From positions 62,001-126,000 of the forward strand of contig NZ_JANZYP010000008.1 in the NCBI RefSeq assembly GCF_025506355.1: a DNA stretch of 64,000 nucleotides, read 5' to 3'. Source of the DNA: Sphaerisporangium corydalis. GTDB lineage: Bacteria > Actinomycetota > Actinomycetes > Streptosporangiales > Streptosporangiaceae. The position numbers and the translations under genes are program-made. Positions 26,020 to 33,486 of this stretch are shown one piece after another (positions within the stretch are counted from its first letter, which is position 1; every line of letters begins with the position of its first letter). The notes below the pieces were generated by a model. The model saw nothing but the letters and a program-made list of their open reading frames with translations, had not been told where the DNA came from and did no database searches.

Positions 26020-27284
26020 CGATCACCCTCCGGTGGCGTGGCGGCCCCGTTGCCGGGCGAGTGCTCGTCGCGCTCGCGCCAGCCGGGGGGCAGCAGGTGG
26101 TCGAGGACGTCGTCCACGGTGACCGCGCCCACGAGCCGCCCGAGCTCGTCCACCACCGGTGCCGCGACCAGGTTGTAGGTGGCCAGGAACGAGGTGATGC
26201 CGTGCAGGGGCAGGCCGGGACGTATCGGGTCGATGCTGTTGTCGATCGCGGCGCCCAGCAGCGTGGACGGCGGTTCCCGCAGCAGCCGCTGGAAGTGGGC
26301 GATGCCCAGGTACTTGCCGGTGGGGGTGGCGATCGGCGGCCGGGTGACGTACACCTGCGCGGCGACGGCCGGGGTGATGTCCTGGCGGCGGATCTCGGCG
26401 AGCGCCTCGGCGATGGTCGCGTGGGGCGGCAGCACGACGGGTTCGCTGGTCATGATGCCGCCGGCGGTGTTCTCGGGGTAGGTCAGCAGGCGGCGCACCG
26501 GCGCGGCCTCGCGGGGCTCCATGAGCGCCAGCAGCGCCTCGGCCTGCGCGGGCGGCAGGTCCTGGAGCAGGTCGGCGGCGTCGTCTGGGTCCATGGCCGC
26601 CAGCACGTCGGCCGCGCGCTCGGCGTCCAGGCGGCTCAGGATGCCGATCTGGTCGCGTTCGGGCATCTCCTCCAGTACGTCGGCGAGCCGCTCGTCGTCC
26701 AGCGCGGCGGCCACCTCCGCCCTGCGCTTGTCCGGCAGGTGCCGCAGGGCGTTGGCGAGGTCGGCGGGGCGGGTCTCCTCGAAGGCGGCCAGGAGGCTGG
26801 CCGCCCCCTGGTCGGTCTGCACCGAGCCGAACCCGACGACCTCCGGCCAGTCCACGACGAGCGTCTCGCCTCGGCGGCGGCGCAGGCCACGGCCGGTGCC
26901 GCCGCGGAGCACGGCCACCTTGGTGACGAGCCAGTCGCCGGTCCTGGTCCGCTCCATGGCGAGGTCGTACACAGTGACCTTCTCGCCGCCGACCTCGACG
27001 GTGAGGTCGAGCAGCTCACCGATCGCCAGGGACTCGGTGGAGTGCTTCTCGAAGCGGCGCAGGTTGATGCTGCCGGTGAAGATGACGGCGTCGCCCTCGA
27101 TGTTGCGCACCCGCGTGATGGGGAGGAACACCCGGCGGCGCGGCTGGACCTCCAGGACCAGGCCGTGCACGCGGGGCGGGTCCTGGGGCCGCATGGCCAC
27201 CACCACGTCCCGGACGCGGCCGATCTGGTCGCCCGCAGGGTCGAACACCGGGGTGCCGGCCAGCCGGGCGACGAAGATCCTCAC
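26016..27284 (-). CDS. MgtE N-terminal/CBS-domain protein without transporter domain (Rv1232c-like)
   Basis: 422 residues. Order: PRC-barrel-like start (FVARLAGTPVFDPAGDQIGR, about 4-23), a second similar segment around 90-150, MgtE-N superhelix with repeated LPxxxRAEV/ADVLEEM patterns (about 165-275), and two CBS domains (TAGGIMTSEPVVLP to DDVLDHLLP). The membrane channel of true MgtE is absent, so it is probably a cytosolic Mg2+- or nucleotide-sensing regulator. Coupled to DUF1003 by a 4-base overlap. Confidence 0.87.
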   Translation of the reverse strand: MRIFVARLAGTPVFDPAGDQIGRVRDVVVAMRPQDPPRVHGLVLEVQPRRRVFLPITRVRNIEGDAVIFTGSINLRRFEKHSTESLAIGELLDLTVEVGGEKVTVYDLAMERTRTGDWLVTKVAVLRGGTGRGLRRRRGETLVVDWPEVVGFGSVQTDQGAASLLAAFEETRPADLANALRHLPDKRRAEVAAALDDERLADVLEEMPERDQIGILSRLDAERAADVLAAMDPDDAADLLQDLPPAQAEALLALMEPREAAPVRRLLTYPENTAGGIMTSEPVVLPPHATIAEALAEIRRQDITPAVAAQVYVTRPPIATPTGKYLGIAHFQRLLREPPSTLLGAAIDNSIDPIRPGLPLHGITSFLATYNLVAAPVVDELGRLVGAVTVDDVLDHLLPPGWRERDEHSPGNGAATPPEGDR

Positions 27285-27427
27285 TACCGCAGCGTACGAG
27301 GTGGCGTTGGATCCGCCGCGTCGGCCCCCCGTAAAAGCCGTCTCAACCTACGACCTCTCCTTGATCTCACCAAAGCCGACATGACAGTATCAAAACCATC
27401 TAACGGTCATTACTTGGATGGTGGCAT

Positions 27428-28390
27428 ATGAAGGGCGCGGCGCTGGCGGTAGCCGTCCTCTCGGCGTGGTGCTTTGGGTTCTCCGGGTCCATGGCGAAAT
27501 TCGTCGGCGCGGGCGGCCTCACCCCTTTGCAGGCGGTCTGGGTGCGGATGGCGGGCGCCGCCGTGCTGCTCCTGGTGATCCTTGCCCTGTTCCGGCCGAA
27601 GGCCCTGCGCGTCCCGCCCGGCCGGCGCCGCTTCTTCACCGCGTACGCGCTGATCGCCGTGGCCGGGGTGCAGGCGCTGTTCTTCCTGGCCATCACGCGG
27701 CTGCCCGTCGGGGTGGTCCTGCTGCTTGAGTACACGGCGCCGGTGCTCGTGGTGTTCTGGGTCCGGTTCGTGCGTCGCGTACGGCTGCCGCGCTCGGCGT
27801 GGGCCGGGGCGGTCATCGTCCTTGTCGGCCTCGCGGTCGTCGTCGAGATCTGGCACGGGATGGTCCTGGACGGCCTCGGCCTGGTCCTCTGCCTCATCGC
27901 GGCGGCGTGCTGCGCGGGCTACTTCCTCATGAGCGACTCCTACGGGGCCGACGTCGACCCGCTCGGGCTGATCGCCTGGGGTCTGGCGGGCGCCGCCGTC
28001 GTCCTGTTCCCGATCTCCCAGGCGTGGGACATCCCCTGGGGGGCCTTCGGGACCACGGTCACCATCGGCGGCCACACGCTGCCCGTGCTCGCCGCCGCCC
28101 TGTGGCTGATCGCGGTCGCGACCGTTCTTGCGTACATCACAGGGGTAATCGCGGTCCGCCGCCTGTCGGCCGCCGTCGGCGCCACCGTGGCGTCCCTGGA
28201 GGTCGTCACGGGGGCGATCGTCGCCTGGTTCCTGCTCGGCGAACACCTCGGCGCCGCCCAGATCACCGGCGGCGTCATCGTCCTCGCCGGCGCCCTCCTA
28301 GCCCAAACCGCCACCTCCACCGCCCCCCAAACCCCCGACCCCATCCCCCACGCCCTCACCCCCACCCCCGAAACCACCTCGAAGGCATGA
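27428..28390 (+). CDS. EamA/DMT-superfamily transporter
   Basis: 320 residues, ten hydrophobic segments in two EamA halves (start AALAVAVLSAWCFGFSGSMA; second half from LDGLGLVLCLIAAACCAGYF). Pattern SLEVVTGAIVAWFLLGE marks the end of the second half. Inner-membrane exporter or importer of a small metabolite (amino acids, nucleobases or similar). Single gene. An inverted repeat CCATC/GATGG (27396-27421) lies just before the start and could be an operator. The C-terminal 30 residues are Pro/Thr-rich with C-rich codons unlike the rest. Confidence 0.85.
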   Translation: MKGAALAVAVLSAWCFGFSGSMAKFVGAGGLTPLQAVWVRMAGAAVLLLVILALFRPKALRVPPGRRRFFTAYALIAVAGVQALFFLAITRLPVGVVLLLEYTAPVLVVFWVRFVRRVRLPRSAWAGAVIVLVGLAVVVEIWHGMVLDGLGLVLCLIAAACCAGYFLMSDSYGADVDPLGLIAWGLAGAAVVLFPISQAWDIPWGAFGTTVTIGGHTLPVLAAALWLIAVATVLAYITGVIAVRRLSAAVGATVASLEVVTGAIVAWFLLGEHLGAAQITGGVIVLAGALLAQTATSTAPQTPDPIPHALTPTPETTSKA

Positions 28391-28405
28391 TCCCCGCCTC
28401 CGGCT

Positions 28406-28429
28406 AAGGTCCTCGCCTTTGGCTCGGGC
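28406..28429 (-). repeat. 24-bp dispersed repeat, copy 1
   Basis: Minus-strand copy of a 24-bp element beginning GCCCGAGCC and ending GCGAGGACCTT. Copies 2 and 3 (34841 and 37292, plus strand) differ from it at one and two positions. This copy follows the EamA gene and marks the left side of the accessory island. Confidence 0.75.
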
Positions 28430-28440
28430 TGTGTCTCCCA

Positions 28441-28457
28441 GGGGGTCTACGACCCCC
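28441..28457. terminator. Short G/C hairpin after the EamA gene
   Basis: GGGGGTC-TAC-GACCCCC, 7-bp stem with a 3-base loop, 50 bases after the EamA stop. Possible terminator. The 192 bases between EamA and the next gene hold no frame I trust. Confidence 0.4.
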
Positions 28458-28582
28458 CTTCGACCCCCCGGCGCTTCGCCGATCGGTCGGGCCGGGGGCT
28501 GCGAAGGGACGTGGCCAGCGGATCGCTTTGAAGTCGGCAGTGCGGGGGGCTCGACCGGTCGCTTCTGTGCTGAATTGGCTCC

Positions 28583-28864
28583 TCAGCCGAGGAGGCTGGG
28601 GGTCTCCTGCTGGGCGAAGGTGATCACTATGTACCTGCCGTTGGAGTAGCTGACCACTGGGCGTCCGAGCATGTCGCCCACGCGGCGGGCGACCGCCTGG
28701 AACATCTCCACCATCTCCGGCGTATCGGCGCTCACCCTGAACCGCCCGCTGGTGACGAGTTGCTGGGCCACGAGGGACGCGAAGTTCTCCTCCCCACGGG
28801 CCTTCTCCTCCCCACTGAGAGGGGTACGCCGAAGCGCGGGTCGCGTGTCAAGAGGGTGGTCCAT
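28583..28864 (-). CDS. Hypothetical 93-residue protein
   Basis: 93 residues from ATG 28864, chosen because AAGGAG lies 8 bases upstream. Not recognised. A basic start is followed by a helical middle (EENFASLVAQQLVTSGRF, TPEMVEMFQAVARRVGDML) and strands (RPVVSYSNGRYIVITF). It contains no Cys and no membrane segment, so it is probably cytosolic. It is divergent from the RiPP-like locus across a 347-base AT-richer gap. It could be a regulator, but no clear helix-turn-helix is visible. Confidence 0.65.
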   Translation of the reverse strand: MDHPLDTRPALRRTPLSGEEKARGEENFASLVAQQLVTSGRFRVSADTPEMVEMFQAVARRVGDMLGRPVVSYSNGRYIVITFAQQETPSLLG

Positions 28865-29211
28865 CACTGATCTCCTTATGTTCACCGGGCTTCCAGGATG
28901 TCATCCGGGCATCCCTCCTGGTCTGCTTTTGGGTAGTTGATGGCTACATGGGGGCTGCTGACAGAGGCGACCAGAATCTGATTAATGGGAGTAGCCGGGA
29001 AAGACTTCCGGATGGTTGTAGGTTGGTATTAGTTGGTGTGCTCTTATTCTAGTAGGCGAGGCGAGCGCGTAAGCATTTATGTCATGACAAGGCCGAATCT
29101 CGTCATATCCGGGGTTTTGAATTTGCCTCGCCAATTCATATCGGTCGCGTTACTATCGAGCTGCTGACCGGCAGGGAAAGAGGGATTCGCGGAACCGAAC
29201 GGGAGCTGCCA
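28865..29211. other. AT-richer intergenic region upstream of the peptide locus
   Basis: 347 bases with no coding frame I can support. The stretch around 28980-29160 is clearly richer in A/T than the rest of the window. It probably holds divergent promoters for the 93-residue gene and the peptide/methyltransferase operon; I could not fix a -35/-10 pair with confidence. Confidence 0.55.
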
Positions 29212-29346
29212 ATGGGCAAGGATGACGGTAAGGGTGGCGGGGGACATGAGGGTGATCCGAAGAGGGACAAGCCGTTCGTGCCGAAACCCCCGCGGAAGCA
29301 GGACGGGGACGGCCAGGTGACGGGCGGCGGGAAACGCGGCAAGTGA
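29212..29346 (+). CDS. Candidate imiditide-type RiPP precursor peptide
   Basis: 44 residues, ATG 29212 with GGGAG 7-8 bases upstream. Composition is extreme: Gly, Lys, Asp and Pro make up most of it, with 11 basic and 7 acidic residues and no Cys, Ser, Leu, Ile, Trp or Tyr. It contains Asp-Gly steps at residues 5-6, 31-32 and 33-34 (QDGDGQ), the classic context for aspartimide. The TGA stop overlaps the GTG of the next gene (GTGA), so it is translationally coupled to a protein-isoaspartate methyltransferase homologue. By family knowledge (NmaA of Nonomuraea maritima) such a charged linear peptide is methylated on one Asp, which then cyclises to an aspartimide. Precursor role is inference. Confidence 0.72.
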   Translation: MGKDDGKGGGGHEGDPKRDKPFVPKPPRKQDGDGQVTGGGKRGK

Positions 29347-30449
29347 ACCCGTGGCGGCGTGTCGAGGCCCTAGCGGACGAGCTGGCCGGCAATGGTGAAC
29401 TGACCGACAAGGTGTGGCGCGAGGCGCTGCACGCTGTGCCGCGTCATCTTTTCGTCCCGGCTGTGGCCTGGGTCAATCCCTACGAGGCTCCGGGTTACCG
29501 GATCGATCGGGAGCGGGATCCGGACTCCTGGTGGACCGCCGCCTACGCCGATCTTTCGATCATCACACAGCTCGACGACGGAATGACCGAACTCGGAGGG
29601 GGGAGTAGCGGGGACTACACGTCCTCGCTGTCCGCGCCAGGAGCGGTCGTGGAATTCCTCGAACTCCTGGACCCCTACGACGGCGACCGGGTACTGGAAA
29701 TCGGTACGGGCACGGGATGGACCGCCGGATTGCTGTCTCACCGGGTCGGGGACACGAACGTGACCAGCGTCGAGATAGACCAAGCCGTTCTCGCGGTGGC
29801 GGCGACGAATCTGAAGGAAGCCGGTTACGCTCCCCGGCTCGTCCACGGGGACGGAGAGAAAGGCCGCCCCGAGGCGGCGCCCTTCGACCGGGTACATGTC
29901 ACGTGCGGTGTGGTCACGGTCCCTTACGCGTGGGTGGAGCAAACCCGCCCTGGCGGGACGATCGCGTTTCCGTGGATGCCCGAATTCGAGCCGGGTCACA
30001 AGGTCTCGCTCACCGTGGGGCGCGATGGCACCGCTACCGGAAGATTCTCGGGAGGCGCCCGATACATGATGCTCAGAGGCCAGCGGACTCCCGATTCGCC
30101 GACGTACGAAGGCGCTTATCGGAAACGCGAGGCGACGCTCGACCCGCGCCGGATCTTCCGGTCCGGCTACGGCTTCGACGTGGCCATGGCCGGATGCCTT
30201 CCAGACGTCTCGGTGGCCACGAACGACGGCGGACCGTTCGAAGTCTGGCTTTGGGCCGGGGGATCCGGCGCTCATCTGAGCGGCTCGGACGTCCGGCAGT
30301 TCGGGGATCGGAGCCTCTGGGACGAGGTGGAGGGCGTGTTCTTCCGATGGGTCGGGTGGGGACACCCCGAACGCAGCAGATTCGGAATGACCGTCACCGC
30401 CGAGGGCCAACATATCTGGCTCGACCTTCCGGACAACCCGATCGCCTAG
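29343..30449 (+). CDS. Protein-L-isoaspartate O-methyltransferase homologue, RiPP-tailoring type (NmaM-like)
   Basis: 368 residues, far longer than housekeeping PIMT (about 210-230). PIMT hallmarks: VPRHLFVPA (about 32-40), TSSLSAPGAV (about 93-102) and the SAM motif VLEIGTGTGWTAGLLS (about 117-132), then TSVEIDQAVLAVA. A C-terminal extension of about 130 residues ends HIWLDLPDNPIA; RiPP-associated PIMTs carry such an extension with a conserved tail. Starts at GTG overlapping the stop of the 44-residue peptide. Expected to methylate an Asp side chain of that peptide with SAM, after which an aspartimide forms spontaneously. No ATP-grasp, lanthipeptide or lasso gene is nearby, which favours the imiditide class. 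Confidence 0.85.
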   Translation: MNPWRRVEALADELAGNGELTDKVWREALHAVPRHLFVPAVAWVNPYEAPGYRIDRERDPDSWWTAAYADLSIITQLDDGMTELGGGSSGDYTSSLSAPGAVVEFLELLDPYDGDRVLEIGTGTGWTAGLLSHRVGDTNVTSVEIDQAVLAVAATNLKEAGYAPRLVHGDGEKGRPEAAPFDRVHVTCGVVTVPYAWVEQTRPGGTIAFPWMPEFEPGHKVSLTVGRDGTATGRFSGGARYMMLRGQRTPDSPTYEGAYRKREATLDPRRIFRSGYGFDVAMAGCLPDVSVATNDGGPFEVWLWAGGSGAHLSGSDVRQFGDRSLWDEVEGVFFRWVGWGHPERSRFGMTVTAEGQHIWLDLPDNPIA

Positions 30450-30451
30450 GC

Positions 30452-30469
30452 CGGGCAACGGTCTGCCCG
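30452..30469 (+). terminator. Small hairpin after the methyltransferase
   Basis: CGGGCA-ACGGTC-TGCCCG, 6-bp stem, three bases after the stop region. Possible terminator of the peptide/methyltransferase operon. Confidence 0.4.
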
Positions 30470-30526
30470 CGTACGGCTTGGTCGGTGGGGTGAGGGGGGC
30501 CGGTCGTAGGTGTGGCGGTGTTGTGT

Positions 30527-30904
30527 TCAGTCGGGTGGGGTGGGGGTGAGGCGGATGATCGCGGAGGTGGTCGACCAACGGGAGGTGAGTTCGGGGGAGT
30601 TGACGGCGTTGAGGCGGTCCTTGGCCAGGAGGGCTATGACCGGCGCCTCCGCCTCGGCTGATTGGTCGACCACCGTGACGGCGGCGGTGAAGGAGATCAG
30701 TTCGGCGCCGTTGTCCTTGCTGCGGAGCGTCACCCGCACGCTGGAGGCGTCGGCGAGGCCGGGCAGGGACTGCTCCTCGCCTCCGGTGACGAGGTAGATC
30801 GCACCGTCGTGCCAGACGTGCCAGGCCAGCCGGTCGCGCCCGGACAGCGAGACCCACAGGACGCTCGACTTCTTGGCACCCTCTTCGATCAGCGAAAGGC
30901 TCAC
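30527..30904 (-). CDS. Pyridoxamine-phosphate-oxidase-like (FMN split-barrel) small protein
   Basis: 125 residues from GTG 30904. The strand pattern SSVLWVSLSGRDRLAWHVW, AIYLVTGGEEQSLPGL, SVRVTLRSKDNGAELISFTA suggests the flavin-binding split barrel family, though no FMN-contact motif is certain. Cytosolic. It is convergent with the PIMT-like gene with 77 bases between, so it is probably not part of the RiPP operon. Function unknown. Confidence 0.65.
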   Translation of the reverse strand: MSLSLIEEGAKKSSVLWVSLSGRDRLAWHVWHDGAIYLVTGGEEQSLPGLADASSVRVTLRSKDNGAELISFTAAVTVVDQSAEAEAPVIALLAKDRLNAVNSPELTSRWSTTSAIIRLTPTPPD

Positions 30905-31366
30905 ACCGAGCAATCTACGACGCGTCCCCGCCGCAATCTACGGACGCGGTCACCGTCGCAGACTCCGGCGATGCCTTCGGAAGGACGGCCGACTCGATGG
31001 TCATCGAATTCGGACAGGCTTGTGCCCATGGATATCCAAGGCGCCGGGCCGGTGGAGCTGGGTTCTCCGGATGCCGGGCCGGTAGACGTGAGCGTTCCGG
31101 ATGCCGGGCCAGGAGACGTGAGCGTTCTTATAGGTATCGAGTCCGCCTGCGGCGGTCGCGGGCGGCGGTCTGGGCGGATCGATCGGTCGGGCGTGCGACT
31201 CTTCAGCCGGTCCCGGCCGCTCGCCCACCCGGCCCGCCGCCACCGACCGCCGTGCGGGGGTCGGTGGCACCCGAGGCCCCCCTCGGACCACTAGGCGCCG
31301 GCTGCCTTTCGTCGTCCACCGGCGAGCTGCGACTGGTGCGACGGAACATCAATCCGCTGGCACCCC
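30905..31366. other. Intergenic region with short tandem duplication
   Basis: 462 bases. Contains the 30-bp tandem pair at 31067-31126. A plus-strand frame from ATG 31028 would encode PDAGPVDVSV-type repeats followed by Arg/Pro-rich sequence, but it lacks a ribosome site and looks non-coding after 31160. Confidence 0.5.
31067..31126. repeat. 30-bp tandem duplication
   Basis: Units 31067-31096 and 31097-31126 differ at two positions (shared core GACGTGAGCGTT). A degenerate third unit precedes them from 31041. Confidence 0.75.
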
Positions 31367-31603
31367 TCAGGAATCATGCTGTTCTCCCGCCTCGATCGAA
31401 CTTTTGTTCGTATTACTGTGGTCATCGCTGATCGCGCGAGCGTCCCGCCGGGAACCGGCTTGGCGGACCGCGACGATCGCCGCCACCACGGCGCTCAGCG
31501 TCCCCACGGCCGCGGCCACGCCGGGGAGCAGGGCGCCCGTGATGATGAACGCGATGCCGGCCGCTACGAGTAGGGCACGGCGGAAGGGGCGGCTTTTGGG
31601 CAT
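31367..31603 (-). CDS. Small two-helix membrane protein
   Basis: 78 residues from ATG 31603 (GGAGA 8 bases upstream). A basic start is followed by ALLVAAGIAFIITGALLPGV and VGTLSAVVAAIVAV, two adjacent membrane helices, then a polar, charged tail. No family recognised. It is divergent from the coiled-coil gene across 317 bases. Possibly a holin-like or stress membrane peptide; no evidence for either. Confidence 0.6.
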   Translation of the reverse strand: MPKSRPFRRALLVAAGIAFIITGALLPGVAAAVGTLSAVVAAIVAVRQAGSRRDARAISDDHSNTNKSSIEAGEQHDS

Positions 31604-31920
31604 GACGGGATTCTCCGTTTGGTCGATGGTTGTTTTGGTTCCGCTCGGCCAGGCGAGGTGCCCGACCAGTACTGGTACCAGCCAATCCAACGCCACGGTG
31701 ACCTTGCTACCTCGGGGACAAATCGGGTCGGGTGCCAGGGAAAAAAGGACAGGCCCGGACGGCGGCCTGGCTGTATGGACATCGGCGGACGCGCCCTGAC
31801 CGTACGATCAGCGAATGGACTGCCACCCATATACGGGTGGTCGGCGTCATGGCGGACCGGGGGCGTCGGAGCGAGCGCATCGATATGTGATCTCACAGCA
31901 CTTTGGAAAGGGTGCTTGCC
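31604..31920. promoter_or_regulatory. Divergent intergenic region with palindromes
   Basis: 317 bases without a gene. Two overlapping perfect palindromes, CCAGTACTGG (31666-31675) and CTGGTACCAG (31672-31681), lie near the middle. CCACCC/GGGTGG arms lie at 31823-31840. These may be operators for the small membrane protein or the HTH coiled-coil gene. Confidence 0.4.
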
Positions 31921-33135
31921 ATGCCTGAAGAGGCAGACAACACGCCCGAATGGGCAGGCGAGATAGGTACGGTGGCCTCGTGGGAGGCCCTGCGAGTCCT
32001 GCTGGGGCGCATGCACGTGAAAGCCGGCAAGCCCTCGCTGCGCCTCATGGCCGACAGGACCGAGAAACTGACCGGGGAGCTGAAGGTATACAGGACCACG
32101 AAAACCACTATCGGCGACGTCCTCAAGGGCACCAAGAAGCCCAAGATGAATGCTCTGCTTGGCCTCGTGTGTGCGCTCGGCGTCAAAGAGCAGCATTGGC
32201 CGCTATGGCGCGAGGTCTGGGCTCGCCTGGAGTCGTCAGAGATGCGAAGCGTCGGCGACGACGCCATCGATGCCGAGCTGGCGGAGGCCAGGCAGGAGGT
32301 GGAGCGCCTGCGGGCCGCGAATGAGGAGTTTCGCGCCAAGCTGCTCCGTGTCCAGGACGATCACGGACGCGAGTTGAGGGAGCTGGAACACCATTACGCG
32401 CAGGTGGAGCGCGGGATGCGCGGGAAAATCGAGATGCTCGACCTCCTCCGCGTCGCTCAGGCGCAGGAGATGGAGCGCTTGCGTGTCGTGAATGAGACGT
32501 TGCAGGCCAAGCTGTCCTGTGTCGAGGACAATCACGGACGCGAGTTGCTCGGTGTCCAGGACGATCACGGACACGAGTTGCTCCGTGTCCAGGGTGATCA
32601 CGTACGCGAGTTGCTCCGTGTCCAGGACGATCACGGACGCGAGTTGAGGGAGCTGGAACACGGTTACGCGCAGGTGGCAAACGGGCTGCGCCAGGAAATC
32701 AAGATGCTCGAACGGGAAGCTCTCCGCTGCACCGGGCAAACGTTCCGCCTCATGCGGGTAGCCGCTGATGCCCAGGCAAAATCCGATGACCTTGCCGCCA
32801 AGAACACCCTCATGTGGGAGAAGACGCTTGTCGCCCAGCAATCCCACCACTATGCCGAGCGCCGCGTGGAGTCCCTTGAAGAGGAGATCACTGAACTGAA
32901 CTCTGAAATCAGGCGACTTAATGCCGAGCTCGTGGAAGCGGTGCGCGCAGATCGCGACTGGGCCGAAGCACGGGCAGACTTCGCCGAGAAGCAGAGCGGC
33001 GACGTCGAAACGACGTTGGAGGCGCCCTGCGCCTATTTTGAGACGACGTCGTCGTTGCCTAAGTTGCCGGAGTTGGTGGAGACCCGCCTTATGCACCCAA
33101 TCTACCCGCCCAAGCGCTGGCCGCCCCTCCGCTGA
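31921..33135 (+). CDS. HTH protein with long hendecad coiled coil
   Basis: 404 residues from ATG 31921 (a TTG 18 bases upstream is possible). The N-terminus (about 15-100) resembles the XRE-like domain of actinobacterial regulators: WEALRVLLGRMHVKAGKPSL, TTKTTIGDVLKGTKKPKM, LLGLVCALGV. From about 115 to 345 it is almost entirely coiled coil, with 11-residue repeats of the type LLRVQDDHGRE, four of them in direct tandem (32512-32643) and another at 32341. A second heptad-type coil follows (VESLEEEITELNSEIRRLNA). Likely a dimeric DNA-binding or scaffold protein. Codon use is less GC-rich than neighbours, which suits transfer. Confidence 0.7.
   Translation: MPEEADNTPEWAGEIGTVASWEALRVLLGRMHVKAGKPSLRLMADRTEKLTGELKVYRTTKTTIGDVLKGTKKPKMNALLGLVCALGVKEQHWPLWREVWARLESSEMRSVGDDAIDAELAEARQEVERLRAANEEFRAKLLRVQDDHGRELRELEHHYAQVERGMRGKIEMLDLLRVAQAQEMERLRVVNETLQAKLSCVEDNHGRELLGVQDDHGHELLRVQGDHVRELLRVQDDHGRELRELEHGYAQVANGLRQEIKMLEREALRCTGQTFRLMRVAADAQAKSDDLAAKNTLMWEKTLVAQQSHHYAERRVESLEEEITELNSEIRRLNAELVEAVRADRDWAEARADFAEKQSGDVETTLEAPCAYFETTSSLPKLPELVETRLMHPIYPPKRWPPLR
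32512..32643 (+). repeat. Four tandem 33-bp repeats encoding 11-residue coiled-coil units
   Basis: Units start at 32512, 32545, 32578 and 32611; a fifth unit lies separately at 32341-32373. Each encodes an 11-residue unit with consensus LLRVQDDHGRE. High DNA identity between units indicates recent duplication. Confidence 0.85.
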
Positions 33136-33290
33136 GTTCGCATCGGTGCGGACATTCACGGACAGGGCTTTTACGTCCTGGCGCAAGCGCGAGCGCCAGG
33201 ACGACGTCGAGGGCTGAGACGGCCCCCTCCGCCGGTCACGGCCCCTGGTTGCTGAACTTCAGCCGACCATGCCTCGATAGGTCCACAGCG

Positions 33291-33447
33291 TTAGGTCCAC
33301 CAGATGTCGGGATCGGTGTCCGGCTCGTAGACTGCCCGCGAGGCCTCGCCGGGCACGACCTGTAAGTGCCCCGTCTCCCTCGTGCTCGGGGTCGACCGTC
33401 ATCCCGTCCAGCGGGCCGCTCGTCAACGTCACCCGGCGCTGTGTCAT
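33291..33447 (-). pseudogene. Frameshifted small conserved protein
   Basis: The frame begins MTQRRVTLTSGPLDGMTVDP at 33447. After about residue 25 the conserved continuation (HLQVVPGEASRAVYEPD, then DPDIWWT and a stop at 33291) is only in another frame, with the break near the GGGAGACGGGG run. Together they look like the short actinobacterial 'GGPxDG...' proteins. A true decay or a sequencing error. Confidence 0.55.
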
Positions 33448-33486
33448 GCCGCCATCCTCGCGCCTGGCTGAACGAACGCCGTACCT

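Noticed and set aside
27396-27421. Inverted repeat CCATC/GATGG before the EamA gene as a defined operator
   Set aside because: Arms are only 5 bp and no adjacent regulator exists; noted only in the gene entry.
29343-30449. Ordinary protein-repair PIMT
   Set aside because: Length of 368 residues, the C-terminal extension and the coupled small peptide gene argue against a housekeeping role.
31028-31294. Plus-strand frame with PDAGPVDVSV repeats
   Set aside because: No ribosome site, Arg/Pro-rich second half and a position across a tandem DNA duplication; more likely non-coding.
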